Positions 25,569 to 34,239 of a stretch of 64,000 nucleotides of DNA are shown here, in pieces. Every line of letters begins with the position of its first letter. The stretch's first letter is position 1. The notes below the pieces were generated by a model, which made no database searches, was not told the DNA's origin, and saw only the letters and a program-made list of their open reading frames with translations. This stretch comes from JABDPF01 sp037384065. Its GTDB lineage: Bacteria > Pseudomonadota > Gammaproteobacteria > Xanthomonadales > SZUA-36. Where the stretch lies: assembly GCA_037384065.1 (NCBI GenBank), contig JARROJ010000026.1, forward strand, positions 12,279-76,278, in the 5' to 3' direction. Position numbers and translations under genes: made by a program.

Positions 25569-27976
25569 GCCACCTCCACGCTGAGCGGCCCGAACGCCTG
25601 GCCCAGCTTGCGGGTCGCGCAGGTCGCGCTGCGCAGCCAGGCGCCGCCTTCGGGCACGCGGTCACTGATGGTCACGCTGAACTCGGCGCTCATGCCGCCC
25701 TGCGTCACGCGTGCCGTCGCGCCCGCTTCGAGCCCGAGACGCGCCGCATCGGAGGGGTTGAGTCCGATGAAATCGTTCTGCGCCTGCTCCGTCTGCTGCA
25801 ACGGTTGTGACCGCCGACACAGCGGATCGACGGCGTACATCGGCGTGTCGCCGATGCGGTGCAGACCCTCGGCCTGAGGCCGCTCGGGCAGGTCCGGCGC
25901 CGCCGGCGCGACGGTGTCACCCTGCCCCGCGGCTTCGAGACTGGCGCGGACGTCGGCCAGCGTCACCTGGTCGAAGCCCTCGAGACCGAGCACCTCGCCG
26001 AGTCGGCGCAGGATCCGCCAGCCGGGCCGCGCTTCGCCGCGGGCCTTGCCGGCCGTTGCGAACGTGAGCGAGGTCCCCTCGTAGTTGACCATGCTGCCCT
26101 CCGACTCCGGCATCGGCGCCAGGGGCAGAATCACGTCGGAAAACTCGTACAGGCCGCTGGCCGCGAAGGCGGCGAACGTGATCACCTTGTCCGCGGCGTG
26201 CAGCGCTTTCACGCAGCGCGCGGGCGCATTCGAATCGAAGCCGGGCTCGACGCCCCACAGCAGGTAGGTCTTGCGCGGATTTTCGACCATCGCGGCCGCG
26301 TCCAGGCCGGTCGCCGCCGCTGTGCCGCCGGGGCCGCGATGCGGCACCGCGCCGGCCAGCCAGGCGCCGCGCGAATTGCCGCCGTGCGTGAGCACGTCGA
26401 ACGCGCAGCCGGTCGCGCCGGCGATGTACTTCGCGAGCGCGCGCAGCCAGGCGGCTTCGCCGTGCGCCAGCGCGCTCTGGCCGAGCAGCACGAGGCCGCG
26501 CTCGGCGTCCGCGAGCCGGGCGGCCAGCGCGTCGGCGGCGTCGCTCGAAGCGGCGCCGTCGATCACGCCACGCAGCGCATCCGGCGCGGCGTTCTGCGTG
26601 CGGCGCTCGACAGCGGCTGCGAGGCCGGCGAATGCGTCGACCAGGGCCTGCGGCGCGACGATGGCGTCCAGAGACGTCTCGAAATGGAACGGCCAGTCCA
26701 GCGGATTGTACGCGCTGATCCGGGCACCCTTGCGCCCGGCCTGGCGCACGCGATGACCGATGATCGGCGCCTCCTCGCGCGGATTGCAGCCGGCCAGCAG
26801 AATCGCGTCCGCGGCGCTGATTTCGGCGACGGGCATCTCGAAGACCGGCGCGGCCGGGCTGGCCGGGTCGTCGGAGAAGTCGCCCTGGCGCAAGCGGTGA
26901 TCGATGTTGCCGCTGCCCAGACCGCGCACCATGGCCTGGGCGAGGAAATACTCCTCGGTGGTGGCGGACGGCGACATCAGCATGCCGGTCTGGTCCGCCC
27001 CGTGTGTCTCGGCGCTGTCCTTCAGGATCGACGCGACGGTTTCGATCGCCTCGTCCCAGGACACCGTGCGCCACTCGCCATCCTGCTTGACCTGCGGCGC
27101 CAGCACGCGGTCTTCCGCGTACAGGCCGTGCAGACTGAAGCGATCGCGGTCGGCCAGCCAGTTCTCGTTCAGCGATTCGGCGTCCCGCGGCACCGCACGC
27201 AGCACGTCGCCGCGCCGCGTGTGGTAGTACAGGTGCGAGCCGACGCCGTCGTGCAGCGCGATGGACGGCCGCGCCATCAGTTCCCAGGCGCGCGCCGCGA
27301 AGCGGAACGGCTTGTTGGTCAGCGCGCCGACCGGGCACAGGTCGATGACGTTGCCGGACAGCTCGGAGTCGATGCTGTTCTGGACCACGGTGCCGACCTC
27401 CAGCCGGTCGCCGCGGCCGGCGCCGCCCATTTCGTTGGTCCCCGCAATTTCATCCAGGAAGCGGATGCAGCGCGTGCAGTGGATGCAGCGCGTCATCTCG
27501 GTCTGGATCAGCGGCCCGACGTTCTTGTCCTTGACCACCCGCTTGCGCTCGACGAACCGCGATACGCTGCGGCCGTAGCCCATCGACTGGTCCTGCAATT
27601 CGCATTCGCCACCCTGGTCGCAGATCGGGCAATCGAGCGGATGGTTGATGAGCAGGAATTCCATCACGCCGTGCTGCGCGTCGAGCGCCCGCTTCGACGC
27701 CGTGTAGACCTTCATGCCTTCCATCACCGGCGTGGCGCAGGCCGGCACCGGCTTGGGCATTTTCTCGACGTCCACCAGGCACATCCGGCAGTTGGCCGCG
27801 ATCGTCAGCTTGGGGTGATAACAGAAGCGCGGTATCTCGATGCCGGCCTTGTCGGTCGCCTCGATGATCATCGAGCCCTTCGGGGCCTGGAGCGGGATCC
27901 CGTTGACCTCGATATTGACCATGTCCACGGCCGGCGTGGTCACGTTTTCGCTGGTGTCTTTCACTTCGGCACTCAT
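25565..27976 (-). CDS. nuoG: NADH-quinone oxidoreductase subunit G
   Basis: Largest peripheral subunit, 803 residues, carrying clusters N1b, N4 and N5. The 2Fe-2S ligands are C52, C63, C66 and C80. The His-Cys3 site for N5 is in NHPLDCPICDQGGECELQD, and N4 is in RCIHCTRC followed by a downstream Cys (IDLCPVGAL). The extra N7 cysteines that E. coli has after this point are absent (PSIALHDGVGSHLYYHTRRGD). The rest is a molybdopterin-oxidoreductase-like domain without cofactor function in complex I. It overlaps nuoF and nuoH by 4 bp each. Confidence 0.96.
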   Translation of the reverse strand: MSAEVKDTSENVTTPAVDMVNIEVNGIPLQAPKGSMIIEATDKAGIEIPRFCYHPKLTIAANCRMCLVDVEKMPKPVPACATPVMEGMKVYTASKRALDAQHGVMEFLLINHPLDCPICDQGGECELQDQSMGYGRSVSRFVERKRVVKDKNVGPLIQTEMTRCIHCTRCIRFLDEIAGTNEMGGAGRGDRLEVGTVVQNSIDSELSGNVIDLCPVGALTNKPFRFAARAWELMARPSIALHDGVGSHLYYHTRRGDVLRAVPRDAESLNENWLADRDRFSLHGLYAEDRVLAPQVKQDGEWRTVSWDEAIETVASILKDSAETHGADQTGMLMSPSATTEEYFLAQAMVRGLGSGNIDHRLRQGDFSDDPASPAAPVFEMPVAEISAADAILLAGCNPREEAPIIGHRVRQAGRKGARISAYNPLDWPFHFETSLDAIVAPQALVDAFAGLAAAVERRTQNAAPDALRGVIDGAASSDAADALAARLADAERGLVLLGQSALAHGEAAWLRALAKYIAGATGCAFDVLTHGGNSRGAWLAGAVPHRGPGGTAAATGLDAAAMVENPRKTYLLWGVEPGFDSNAPARCVKALHAADKVITFAAFAASGLYEFSDVILPLAPMPESEGSMVNYEGTSLTFATAGKARGEARPGWRILRRLGEVLGLEGFDQVTLADVRASLEAAGQGDTVAPAAPDLPERPQAEGLHRIGDTPMYAVDPLCRRSQPLQQTEQAQNDFIGLNPSDAARLGLEAGATARVTQGGMSAEFSVTISDRVPEGGAWLRSATCATRKLGQAFGPLSVEVA

Positions 27977-29268
27977 GCAGCCAACCCCTGCTGTTCCTCG
28001 ACCATCGAGCGGCCGTGCTTGACGTAGTACTCGAATTCATCCCAGTAGTGGCGCAGGAAGCCCTGCACCGGCCACGCGGCCGCCTCGCCGAAGGCGCAGA
28101 TGGTGTGGCCTTCGATCTGTCCGGCCGCCGAACGCAGCAGCTCCAGATCGCCGTCCCGGCCCTGGCCGGCGACGATCCGCTTCAGCATCCGGTGCATCCA
28201 CCCCGTGCCTTCACGGCAGGGCGTGCACTGCCCGCAGGATTCCATGTGGTAGAACTGCGCGATGCGCTCGCAGGCCTTGACCATGCAGGTCGTCTCGTCC
28301 ATCACGATGACGGCGCCCGAACCCAGGCCGGAACCGGCCTTGCTCAGGGAATCGAAGTCCATCGTGCAGTCCATGATGATGTCGGCCGGCAGAACGGGCA
28401 TTGACGATCCGCCGGGAATCACGCCCTTCAGCGTGTGGCCTTCGCGCATGCCGCCGGCTTTCTCGAGCAGCTCCGCGAACGGCGTGCCGAGCGGCAGCTC
28501 GTAGTTGCCGGGTTTCGCGACGTGGCCGGAGACCGAGAAGCATTTCGGACCGCCGTTGTTCGGCTTGCCGATGTTCAGGAACCACTCGCCGCCGTTGCGC
28601 ATGATGGCCGGCACCGAGGCCAGCGTCTCGGTATTGTTGATCGTGCTGGGCGCGCCGTAGAGGCCGAAATTGGCCGGGAACGGGGGCTTGAAGCGCGGCT
28701 GGCCCTTCTTGCCTTCCAGCGACTCCATCAGGGCGGTTTCCTCGCCGCAGATGTAGGCGCCGGCGCCGAGCGCGGTGTGAATGTCCATGTCGATGCCGGA
28801 ACCCATGATGTCCTTGCCCAGCAGGCCGGCCTCATACGCCTCCTTCAGCGCAGCCTCGAACCGCTCGAAGGGTTCGTGGTGGAACTCGCCGCGCAGGTAG
28901 TTGTAACCCACGGTGGCGCCCATCGCGTAACCGGCGATGGCCATGCCCTCGATAACCGCGTGCGGGTTGAAGCGCAGGATGTCGCGATCGTGGCAGGTGC
29001 CCGGCTCCGACTCGTCCGAGTTGCACAGGATGTATTTCTGCATCGGCGCCGAGCGCGGCATGAAGCTCCACTTCAGGCCGGTCGGGAAACCGGCGCCACC
29101 GCGTCCGCGCAGGGCCGAGGTCTTGACCTCGTCGATGATGTCCTCCTGCGGCGTCTTTTCGGCCAGGATCTTCTTCCAGGCCTGGTAGCCGTCGACGCCG
29201 AGGTAGGTGTCCAGCGACCAGGGGGTCTCGGCGTCCAGCGTGGTGAATACGACGTTGTGCTCGGCCAT
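27973..29268 (-). CDS. nuoF: NADH-quinone oxidoreductase subunit F
   Basis: NADH-binding flavoprotein subunit, 431 residues. The FMN/NADH site GRGGAGFPTGLKW is at about residues 50-65, and CGEETALMESLEGKKGQPR follows. The N3 4Fe-4S cluster is held by ESCGQCTPCREGTGW and a downstream Cys (HTICAFGEAAAWP). It oxidises NADH and feeds electrons to the Fe-S chain. It is placed five bases after nuoE. Confidence 0.97.
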   Translation of the reverse strand: MAEHNVVFTTLDAETPWSLDTYLGVDGYQAWKKILAEKTPQEDIIDEVKTSALRGRGGAGFPTGLKWSFMPRSAPMQKYILCNSDESEPGTCHDRDILRFNPHAVIEGMAIAGYAMGATVGYNYLRGEFHHEPFERFEAALKEAYEAGLLGKDIMGSGIDMDIHTALGAGAYICGEETALMESLEGKKGQPRFKPPFPANFGLYGAPSTINNTETLASVPAIMRNGGEWFLNIGKPNNGGPKCFSVSGHVAKPGNYELPLGTPFAELLEKAGGMREGHTLKGVIPGGSSMPVLPADIIMDCTMDFDSLSKAGSGLGSGAVIVMDETTCMVKACERIAQFYHMESCGQCTPCREGTGWMHRMLKRIVAGQGRDGDLELLRSAAGQIEGHTICAFGEAAAWPVQGFLRHYWDEFEYYVKHGRSMVEEQQGLAA

Positions 29269-29273
29269 GGCGT

Positions 29274-29789
29274 CTACTCCAGTCCGTCCAGGATTTCATC
29301 GAGCGTGTCGATATCGAGGTGTTCCTTGTAATGGCCGTCGACCACCGCCATCGGCGCGCCGCAGCAACCGGCCAGGCACTCTTCCTCGCGGACCAGCGTG
29401 ATGCGGCCGTCGGCGGTCGTTTCGCCCAGCTTGACGCCGAGTTTGCGCTCCGCGTGCTCGACCATTCGATCCGCCCCGTTCAGCCAGCAGGAAATGTTGG
29501 TGCAGATGTTGACCTTGTGCCGGCCGACCGGCTCGGTGAAAAACATCGAGTAGAACGAGACCACCTCGTGGGCCCAGACCGGGGGCAGCTCGAGGTAGTC
29601 GGCGACCGCCTCGGTCAGTTCCTGCGTGATCCAGCCGCCGTTCTGTTCCTGCGCCGCGATCAGCGACTGAATCAGGGCGGAGCGCTTCTTGTCCGCCGGG
29701 AACTTGGCGACCCAGTGGTCGATCGTCTTGCGGGTTTCTTCGGTCAGCATCTCGATACCCCGAGACTCGGTTCGGGTTTGCGTTTCCAT
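29274..29789 (-). CDS. nuoE: NADH-quinone oxidoreductase subunit E
   Basis: Thioredoxin-like 2Fe-2S subunit (cluster N1a), 171 residues. The start ATG at 29787-29789 (METQTRTESRGIEML) overlaps the nuoD TGA by one base. The ligands follow the family pattern: C96 and C101 (CTNISC), then C138 and C142 (CLAGC). The frame is open further upstream inside nuoD, but that part is not coding for this product. Confidence 0.96.
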   Translation of the reverse strand: METQTRTESRGIEMLTEETRKTIDHWVAKFPADKKRSALIQSLIAAQEQNGGWITQELTEAVADYLELPPVWAHEVVSFYSMFFTEPVGRHKVNICTNISCWLNGADRMVEHAERKLGVKLGETTADGRITLVREEECLAGCCGAPMAVVDGHYKEHLDIDTLDEILDGLE

Positions 29790-31042
29790 CAGCGGTCCAC
29801 CTCGCCGAACACGAGGTCCAGCGTACTGATAATGGCCACCGTGTCGGCCAGCATGTGGCCGCGGGTGAGTTCGTTCATGCTCGACAGGTGGGCGAATCCG
29901 GGCGCCCGGAAGTGTGCGCGGAACGGCTTGTTGGCGCCGTCCGAAACCAGGTAACAGCCGAACTCGCCTTTCGGCGCTTCGACCGCGGCGTAGGTTTCGC
30001 CCTGCGGCACGCAATACCCCTCGGTGAACAGTTTGAAGTGATGGATCAGGGCTTCCATGTCATCCTTCATCTCCTCGCGGGTCGGCGGGATGACCTTGAA
30101 GTTCTTGAGCATGACGTGGCCGGGATTGCGCTTCAGCCAGTCGACGCACTGCAGGATGATTTTCGCGGACTGGCGCAGTTCCTCGACGCGGCACAGGTAG
30201 CGGTCGTAGCAGTCGCCGCTGACGCCGACCGGAACGTCGAAGTCCATCTTGTCGTACATCGCGTAGGGCTGCTTCTTGCGCAGGTCCCACTCCACGCCCG
30301 AACCGCGCAGCATGACGCCGGAGTACCCCAGCTGCATGGCCTTTTCCGGCGAAACCACGCCGATCCCCACGGTGCGCTGTTTCCAGATCCGGTTGTCGGT
30401 CAGCAGGGTTTCGTACTCGTCGATCTTGCTCGGCACGTCTTTGGCGAAGGCCTCGATGAAATCGAGCAGCGTGCCCTCGCGCCACTCGTTGCGGCGCTTG
30501 AGGTCCTTGCCCTTGGTCCAGCGGGTCTCCGGGTATTTCGGCATCGTTTCGGGCAGGTCGCGGTACACGCCGCCGGGCCGGTAATACCCCGCATGCATGC
30601 GCGCGCCCGACACGGCCTCGTACATGTCCATGACCATCTCGCGCTCGCGGAAGCAGTACAGGAACACGGTCATGGCGCCGAGATCGATGCCGCAGGCCGC
30701 GATCCACAACAGGTGGTTCGAGAAGCGGGTCAACTCGTCGAACATCGTGCGGATGTACTGCGCGCGCGGCGGCGGTTCGATGCCCAGCAATTGCTCGATG
30801 GCGCGAACGTAGGCGTGCTCGTTGCACATCATCGACATGTAGTCGAGCCGATCCAGGTAGCCGACGTTGTGATTGTACGGCTTGCTCTCGGCCAGCTTCT
30901 CGGTCGCCCGGTGCAACAGGCCGATGTGCGGGTCGGCGCGCACGACGGTCTCGCCGTCCATCTCGAGCACCAGGCGCAGCACACCGTGCGCCGCCGGATG
31001 CTGCGGGCCGAAGTTCATCGTGTAATTGCGGATTTCAGCCAT
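29789..31042 (-). CDS. nuoD: NADH-quinone oxidoreductase subunit D
   Basis: 49 kDa-type subunit, related to NiFe-hydrogenase large subunits, that forms the quinone pocket; 417 residues. The start MAEIRNYTMNFGPQHPAAHG (ATG at 31040-31042) overlaps the nuoC end by 8 bp. The quinone-site His is in GPQHPAAHG, and further blocks are HIGLLHRATEKL and LDRLDYMSMM. Separate nuoC and nuoD contrast with the fused nuoCD of enterobacteria and Pseudomonas. Confidence 0.97.
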   Translation of the reverse strand: MAEIRNYTMNFGPQHPAAHGVLRLVLEMDGETVVRADPHIGLLHRATEKLAESKPYNHNVGYLDRLDYMSMMCNEHAYVRAIEQLLGIEPPPRAQYIRTMFDELTRFSNHLLWIAACGIDLGAMTVFLYCFREREMVMDMYEAVSGARMHAGYYRPGGVYRDLPETMPKYPETRWTKGKDLKRRNEWREGTLLDFIEAFAKDVPSKIDEYETLLTDNRIWKQRTVGIGVVSPEKAMQLGYSGVMLRGSGVEWDLRKKQPYAMYDKMDFDVPVGVSGDCYDRYLCRVEELRQSAKIILQCVDWLKRNPGHVMLKNFKVIPPTREEMKDDMEALIHHFKLFTEGYCVPQGETYAAVEAPKGEFGCYLVSDGANKPFRAHFRAPGFAHLSSMNELTRGHMLADTVAIISTLDLVFGEVDR

Positions 31043-31796
31043 CTCGCTCTCCCTGGCCCGCCGCGATTTCCTCCGCGCGAGCGTCCGCGGCCTGGTCGAC
31101 CTCGTCGGCCTTGTAGCGCGAGTCATCGCGCAGGACCCGCGGCACGGTGACGCGCGGTTCGATCTGCACCGGCTCGTACACGATGCGTCGTTTCTGCTCG
31201 TCGTACCGGATTTCCACGTTGCCGATCAGCGGGAAATCCTTGCGGAACGGGTGGCCGGTGAAGCCGTAGTCCGTCAGGATCCGGCGCAGGTCGTGGTGCC
31301 CTTCGAAGATGATGCCGTACAGGTCGAACGCCTCGCGTTCGTACCAGTTGGCCGAACTCCAGATCTCGGTCAGCGAGGGCAGGATCGGCATGCCGTCGTC
31401 CGGCGCAAAACAACGCAGCCGAAGGCGGCGGTTGTGTTTGAACGACAGCAGGTGCACGACGACCGCGAAGCGGTGCTCCACGTCGCTGGCCTCGGGCCGG
31501 TCGTCCCAGGCGAATCGGCCCGGACCGAGCGCCTCGACCCCGCGGCTGAAGCCTTCGTGGGAGGCGTCCTCCGCGTCCCATTCCGATTGGCCGAAGCCGA
31601 GATAGTCGACGCCGCACAGGTCGGTCAGCTGCTCGAAGCAGAAGTCGTCCTCGTCGCGCAGCGCGCGGCATACTTCGAGCCAGGCATCCGCACCGACTTC
31701 CAGCGTCGTGATGCCGACCCGCGTGTCACCGACGACCACGCGGTCGCCGAAACGGTTGGTGTAAAGGTCCGATATCGCTTTGGGAGTGTCGCTCAT
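31035..31796 (-). CDS. nuoC: NADH-quinone oxidoreductase subunit C
   Basis: 30 kDa-type peripheral subunit, 253 residues. The family signature SANWYEREAFDLYGIIFEGHHDLRRILTD is clear, followed by GFTGHPFRKDFPL. The C-terminal tail is charged and likely flexible. It follows nuoB by four bases. Confidence 0.96.
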   Translation of the reverse strand: MSDTPKAISDLYTNRFGDRVVVGDTRVGITTLEVGADAWLEVCRALRDEDDFCFEQLTDLCGVDYLGFGQSEWDAEDASHEGFSRGVEALGPGRFAWDDRPEASDVEHRFAVVVHLLSFKHNRRLRLRCFAPDDGMPILPSLTEIWSSANWYEREAFDLYGIIFEGHHDLRRILTDYGFTGHPFRKDFPLIGNVEIRYDEQKRRIVYEPVQIEPRVTVPRVLRDDSRYKADEVDQAADARAEEIAAGQGERDG

Positions 31797-31800
31797 GCCG

Positions 31801-32334
31801 TTACCTGGCGATCGTCGTTTCGCGGCGAATCTTCGCCTGTAACTGGAGGATGCCGTAGATCAGCGCCTCGGCGGTCGGCGGGCATCCGGGGACGTAAACG
31901 TCGACCGGGACCACGCGGTCACAGCCGCGCGTCACCGAGTAGGCGTAATGGTAGTAGCCGCCGCCATTGGCGCAGGACCCCATCGAGATCACCCATTTCG
32001 GGTTCGACATCTGGTCGTAAACCTTGCGGAATGCCGGCGCCATCTTGTTGGTCAGCGTTCCCGCCACGATCATGACGTCCGACTGGCGCGGACTGGGGCG
32101 GAAAATGACGCCGAAGCGGTCGAGGTCGTAGCGCGCCGCGCCGGCCTGCATCATCTCGACCGCGCAACACGCCAGGCCGAAGGTCATCGGCCACATCGAA
32201 CCCGTGCGCGCCCAGTTGAACAGCGCGTCGATGCTGGTGACCACGAAACCGCGATCCAGCAGGGGGTTGGCGTCCGCGCTCGGACGCAGGATGTCGTCGA
32301 CCGTTTCCAGTGGGACGGGGTTGTTTATTCCCAT
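31801..32334 (-). CDS. nuoB: NADH-quinone oxidoreductase subunit B
   Basis: Carries the terminal 4Fe-4S cluster N2 that reduces quinone; 177 residues. The start ATG at 32332-32334 (MGINNPVPLETVDDILR) overlaps the end of nuoA by 10 bp. Cluster ligands are the adjacent pair in GLACCAVEMM, the Cys in MGSCANGGG and the Cys in YVPGCPP. Confidence 0.97.
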   Translation of the reverse strand: MGINNPVPLETVDDILRPSADANPLLDRGFVVTSIDALFNWARTGSMWPMTFGLACCAVEMMQAGAARYDLDRFGVIFRPSPRQSDVMIVAGTLTNKMAPAFRKVYDQMSNPKWVISMGSCANGGGYYHYAYSVTRGCDRVVPVDVYVPGCPPTAEALIYGILQLQAKIRRETTIAR

Positions 32335-32681
32335 TCCAGGGCTCCTTTCTTCCACGCGTAGAAGAACCCGATGACGAGTTCGAGGACGAAGATGCCGATC
32401 ACCACGAGGCCGAAGACGCCAAGCTCGTCGAGCACCAGCGCCCACGGAATGAAGAAGGCGATTTCAAGATCGAAGATGATGAACAGGATCGCGATCAGGT
32501 AGTAGCGCACGTCGAATTTCGAGCGCGTATCCTCGAAAGCCTCGAAGCCGCATTCGTACGGCGAGTTTTTCTCGCTGTCGGGAGACCGGGGTCCGAGAAT
32601 GCCGCCCATCGTGAGCAGGATGACCCCCATGGCGAGGGAGATCACGAGAAAGATCAGAATCGGAAAATATTCTGCGAGCAT
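32325..32681 (-). CDS. nuoA: NADH-quinone oxidoreductase subunit A
   Basis: Small membrane subunit of complex I (ND3 homologue), 118 residues with three transmembrane helices. The loop block SPYECGFEAFEDTRSKFDVRYYL is diagnostic. It is the first gene of the 14-gene nuo operon and starts 47 bp after the tRNA-Leu end. No strong promoter or terminator is seen in that gap, so read-through from secG and tRNA-Leu is possible. Confidence 0.96.
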   Translation of the reverse strand: MLAEYFPILIFLVISLAMGVILLTMGGILGPRSPDSEKNSPYECGFEAFEDTRSKFDVRYYLIAILFIIFDLEIAFFIPWALVLDELGVFGLVVIGIFVLELVIGFFYAWKKGALEWE

Positions 32682-32727
32682 GCTCGTCTCTCATTGTTTG
32701 CGCGACGGTCGCCCGCCGACTTGAAAA

Positions 32728-32812
32728 TGGTGCCCAAGGCCGGACTCGAACCGGCACGGCTTTCGCCACTACCCCCTCAAGATAGCGTGTCTACCAATTC
32801 CACCACTTGGGC
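32728..32812 (-). tRNA. tRNA-Leu(GAG)
   Basis: 85 nt class II tRNA with encoded CCA and a long variable arm. The acceptor stem GCCCAAG pairs with CTTGGGC. The anticodon loop TTGAGGG gives GAG, which reads CUC/CUU. It lies 13 bp after secG, the same neighbourhood as leuU of E. coli. Confidence 0.95.
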
Positions 32813-32825
32813 TAGTCAGACCGGT

Positions 32826-33281
32826 TCAGCCGTTGTCCGGGCCGGTCTCCTGGCCGTCGTCCACGGCCGGTACGTCAGCAGCCGGCGCGGATTCCTCGGC
32901 GGACACATCGAGCGCGGGAAGATCGACCGGCGCGGGTTCGTCCGCTCCGACACTCAATTCCGCTGGCGGGCTCTCCTCGCCAACCGGCACTTCGATCGCG
33001 GCCGGCGCCTGGTCCGATGCGACCACGCCGAGACCGACCTCGGTATCGCTCATCATGCGCGACACCATGATCGCCATCGTGAGGCTGATGGCGCAGAACA
33101 GCGCGGCAAGCACCCAGGTGGTGCGGCTGAGGAAGTTGCCCGCGCCACGTGCGCCGAACACGGTGCCGGAGGCGCCGCTGCCGAAAGCGGCCCCGGCGGT
33201 CGCGCCCTGGCCTTTCTGGATGAGTACGAACACGACCAGCGCGATCGCGATCAGTACATGGAAAATGTTCAAAACCTGCAT
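32826..33281 (-). CDS. secG: Protein-export membrane protein SecG
   Basis: Auxiliary subunit of the SecYEG translocon, 151 residues. Residues 1-75 have the normal two-helix topology (LNIFHVLIAIALVVFVLIQKGQG; GNFLSRTTWVLAALFCAISL) with the GSGASGTVFGARG loop. After the second helix there is a tail of about 75 residues rich in Ala, Pro, Glu and Asp, longer than E. coli SecG (110 in total) and probably disordered. It lies 41 bp after tpiA. Confidence 0.95.
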   Translation of the reverse strand: MQVLNIFHVLIAIALVVFVLIQKGQGATAGAAFGSGASGTVFGARGAGNFLSRTTWVLAALFCAISLTMAIMVSRMMSDTEVGLGVVASDQAPAAIEVPVGEESPPAELSVGADEPAPVDLPALDVSAEESAPAADVPAVDDGQETGPDNG

Positions 33282-33322
33282 AAGTTGTCTGCTCGCCTTT
33301 CAATCGGCCCTTGAGCTATCGA

Positions 33323-34075
33323 TCAGTCGACCGCGTTGCGGATGGCGAGGAAGTCCTCCGCCTTGAGCGACGCGCCCCCGACGAGTCCACCGTCGATGTC
33401 TTTCCGGGCAAATAAATCGGCGGCATTGGAACCATTCACACTGCCGCCGTACAGAATTCGCAATTGACCCGCGATTATAGCATCCAACGCCGCCAGTTTG
33501 TCACGGATGAACGCGTGCACGGCCTGCGCCTGCTCGGGGGTCGCGGTTTTGCCGGTGCCGATCGCCCAGACCGGCTCGTAGGCGACAATCGCGCGCGCGA
33601 AGGACGCGATGCCGGACTGTTCGAGCACGGCATCCAGTTGCCGCCCCACGACGGCTTCGGTCTGGTCGCTTTCGCGCTCCTCCAGCGTCTCGCCGACACA
33701 CAGCACCGGTTGCAGGCCCGCTTCCAGCGCCGCTGCGTACCGGTCGGCGACGTCGCGGTCGGATTCGCCGTACAGCGTCCGGCGCTCCGAGTGGCCGACC
33801 AGCACCTGGCTGCAACCGAATTCGAGCAGCATGCCGGCAGCGACCTCACCGGTGTGCGCGCCCTTCGGCGCCGGATTGAGATTCTGCGCACCCCAGCTGA
33901 TGGCGCTGCCCTGCAGCAGCGACTGGACCTGGGCCAGGTAGGGATACGGCGGGAACACGGCCATGTCCACGGCGCGCTCGTCCCGGCTGCCCTCGAGCAG
34001 CGCCGTGAGCAGTTCCGTGGCCATCGCCTGGGAACAGTTCATTTTCCAATTTCCCGCGACCAGTATCTTGCGCAT
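33323..34075 (-). CDS. tpiA: Triosephosphate isomerase
   Basis: Glycolytic enzyme interconverting DHAP and glyceraldehyde-3-phosphate, 250 residues. The ATG at 34073-34075 (MRKILVAGNWKMN) follows AAGGA. Catalytic motifs are NWKMN, VLVGHSERR (His) and VAYEPVWAIGTGKTA (Glu, and the mobile loop), with ILYGGSVNGSNA for phosphate binding. It has its own promoter at 34112-34140 and heads the tpiA-secG-tRNA-Leu unit. Confidence 0.97.
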   Translation of the reverse strand: MRKILVAGNWKMNCSQAMATELLTALLEGSRDERAVDMAVFPPYPYLAQVQSLLQGSAISWGAQNLNPAPKGAHTGEVAAGMLLEFGCSQVLVGHSERRTLYGESDRDVADRYAAALEAGLQPVLCVGETLEERESDQTEAVVGRQLDAVLEQSGIASFARAIVAYEPVWAIGTGKTATPEQAQAVHAFIRDKLAALDAIIAGQLRILYGGSVNGSNAADLFARKDIDGGLVGGASLKAEDFLAIRNAVD

Positions 34076-34111
34076 CTCGAATCCTTGTCTTTGAGGTATC
34101 AATGGCGCGCT

Positions 34112-34140
34112 AGAATACCGGCGCACCCTCCAATTCTCAA
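34112..34140 (-). promoter_or_regulatory. Sigma70-type promoter for tpiA
   Basis: On the minus strand, -35 TTGAGA (34135-34140) and -10 TATTCT (34112-34117) are spaced exactly 17 bp. The predicted start near 34105 leaves a leader of about 30 bases. Confidence 0.7.
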
Positions 34141-34207
34141 GGCGTCAGTCGCGCGGGATTTGACCCGTATCAGGTAACCGCGATGCATGTTTGAAATGAT
34201 CCGTCCC

Positions 34208-34221
34208 GTTTCCCGGGAAAC
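34208..34221. repeat. 14 bp perfect palindrome GTTTCCCGGGAAAC
   Basis: Symmetric palindrome, extended imperfectly to CCCG on one side and CGGG on the other. It is 19 bp beyond the stop of the metzincin-like gene and about 70 bp upstream of the tpiA promoter. It could be the stem of a weak terminator or a binding site. No T-run follows. Confidence 0.4.
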
Positions 34222-34239
34222 CGGGCGCAACGAGACGGC

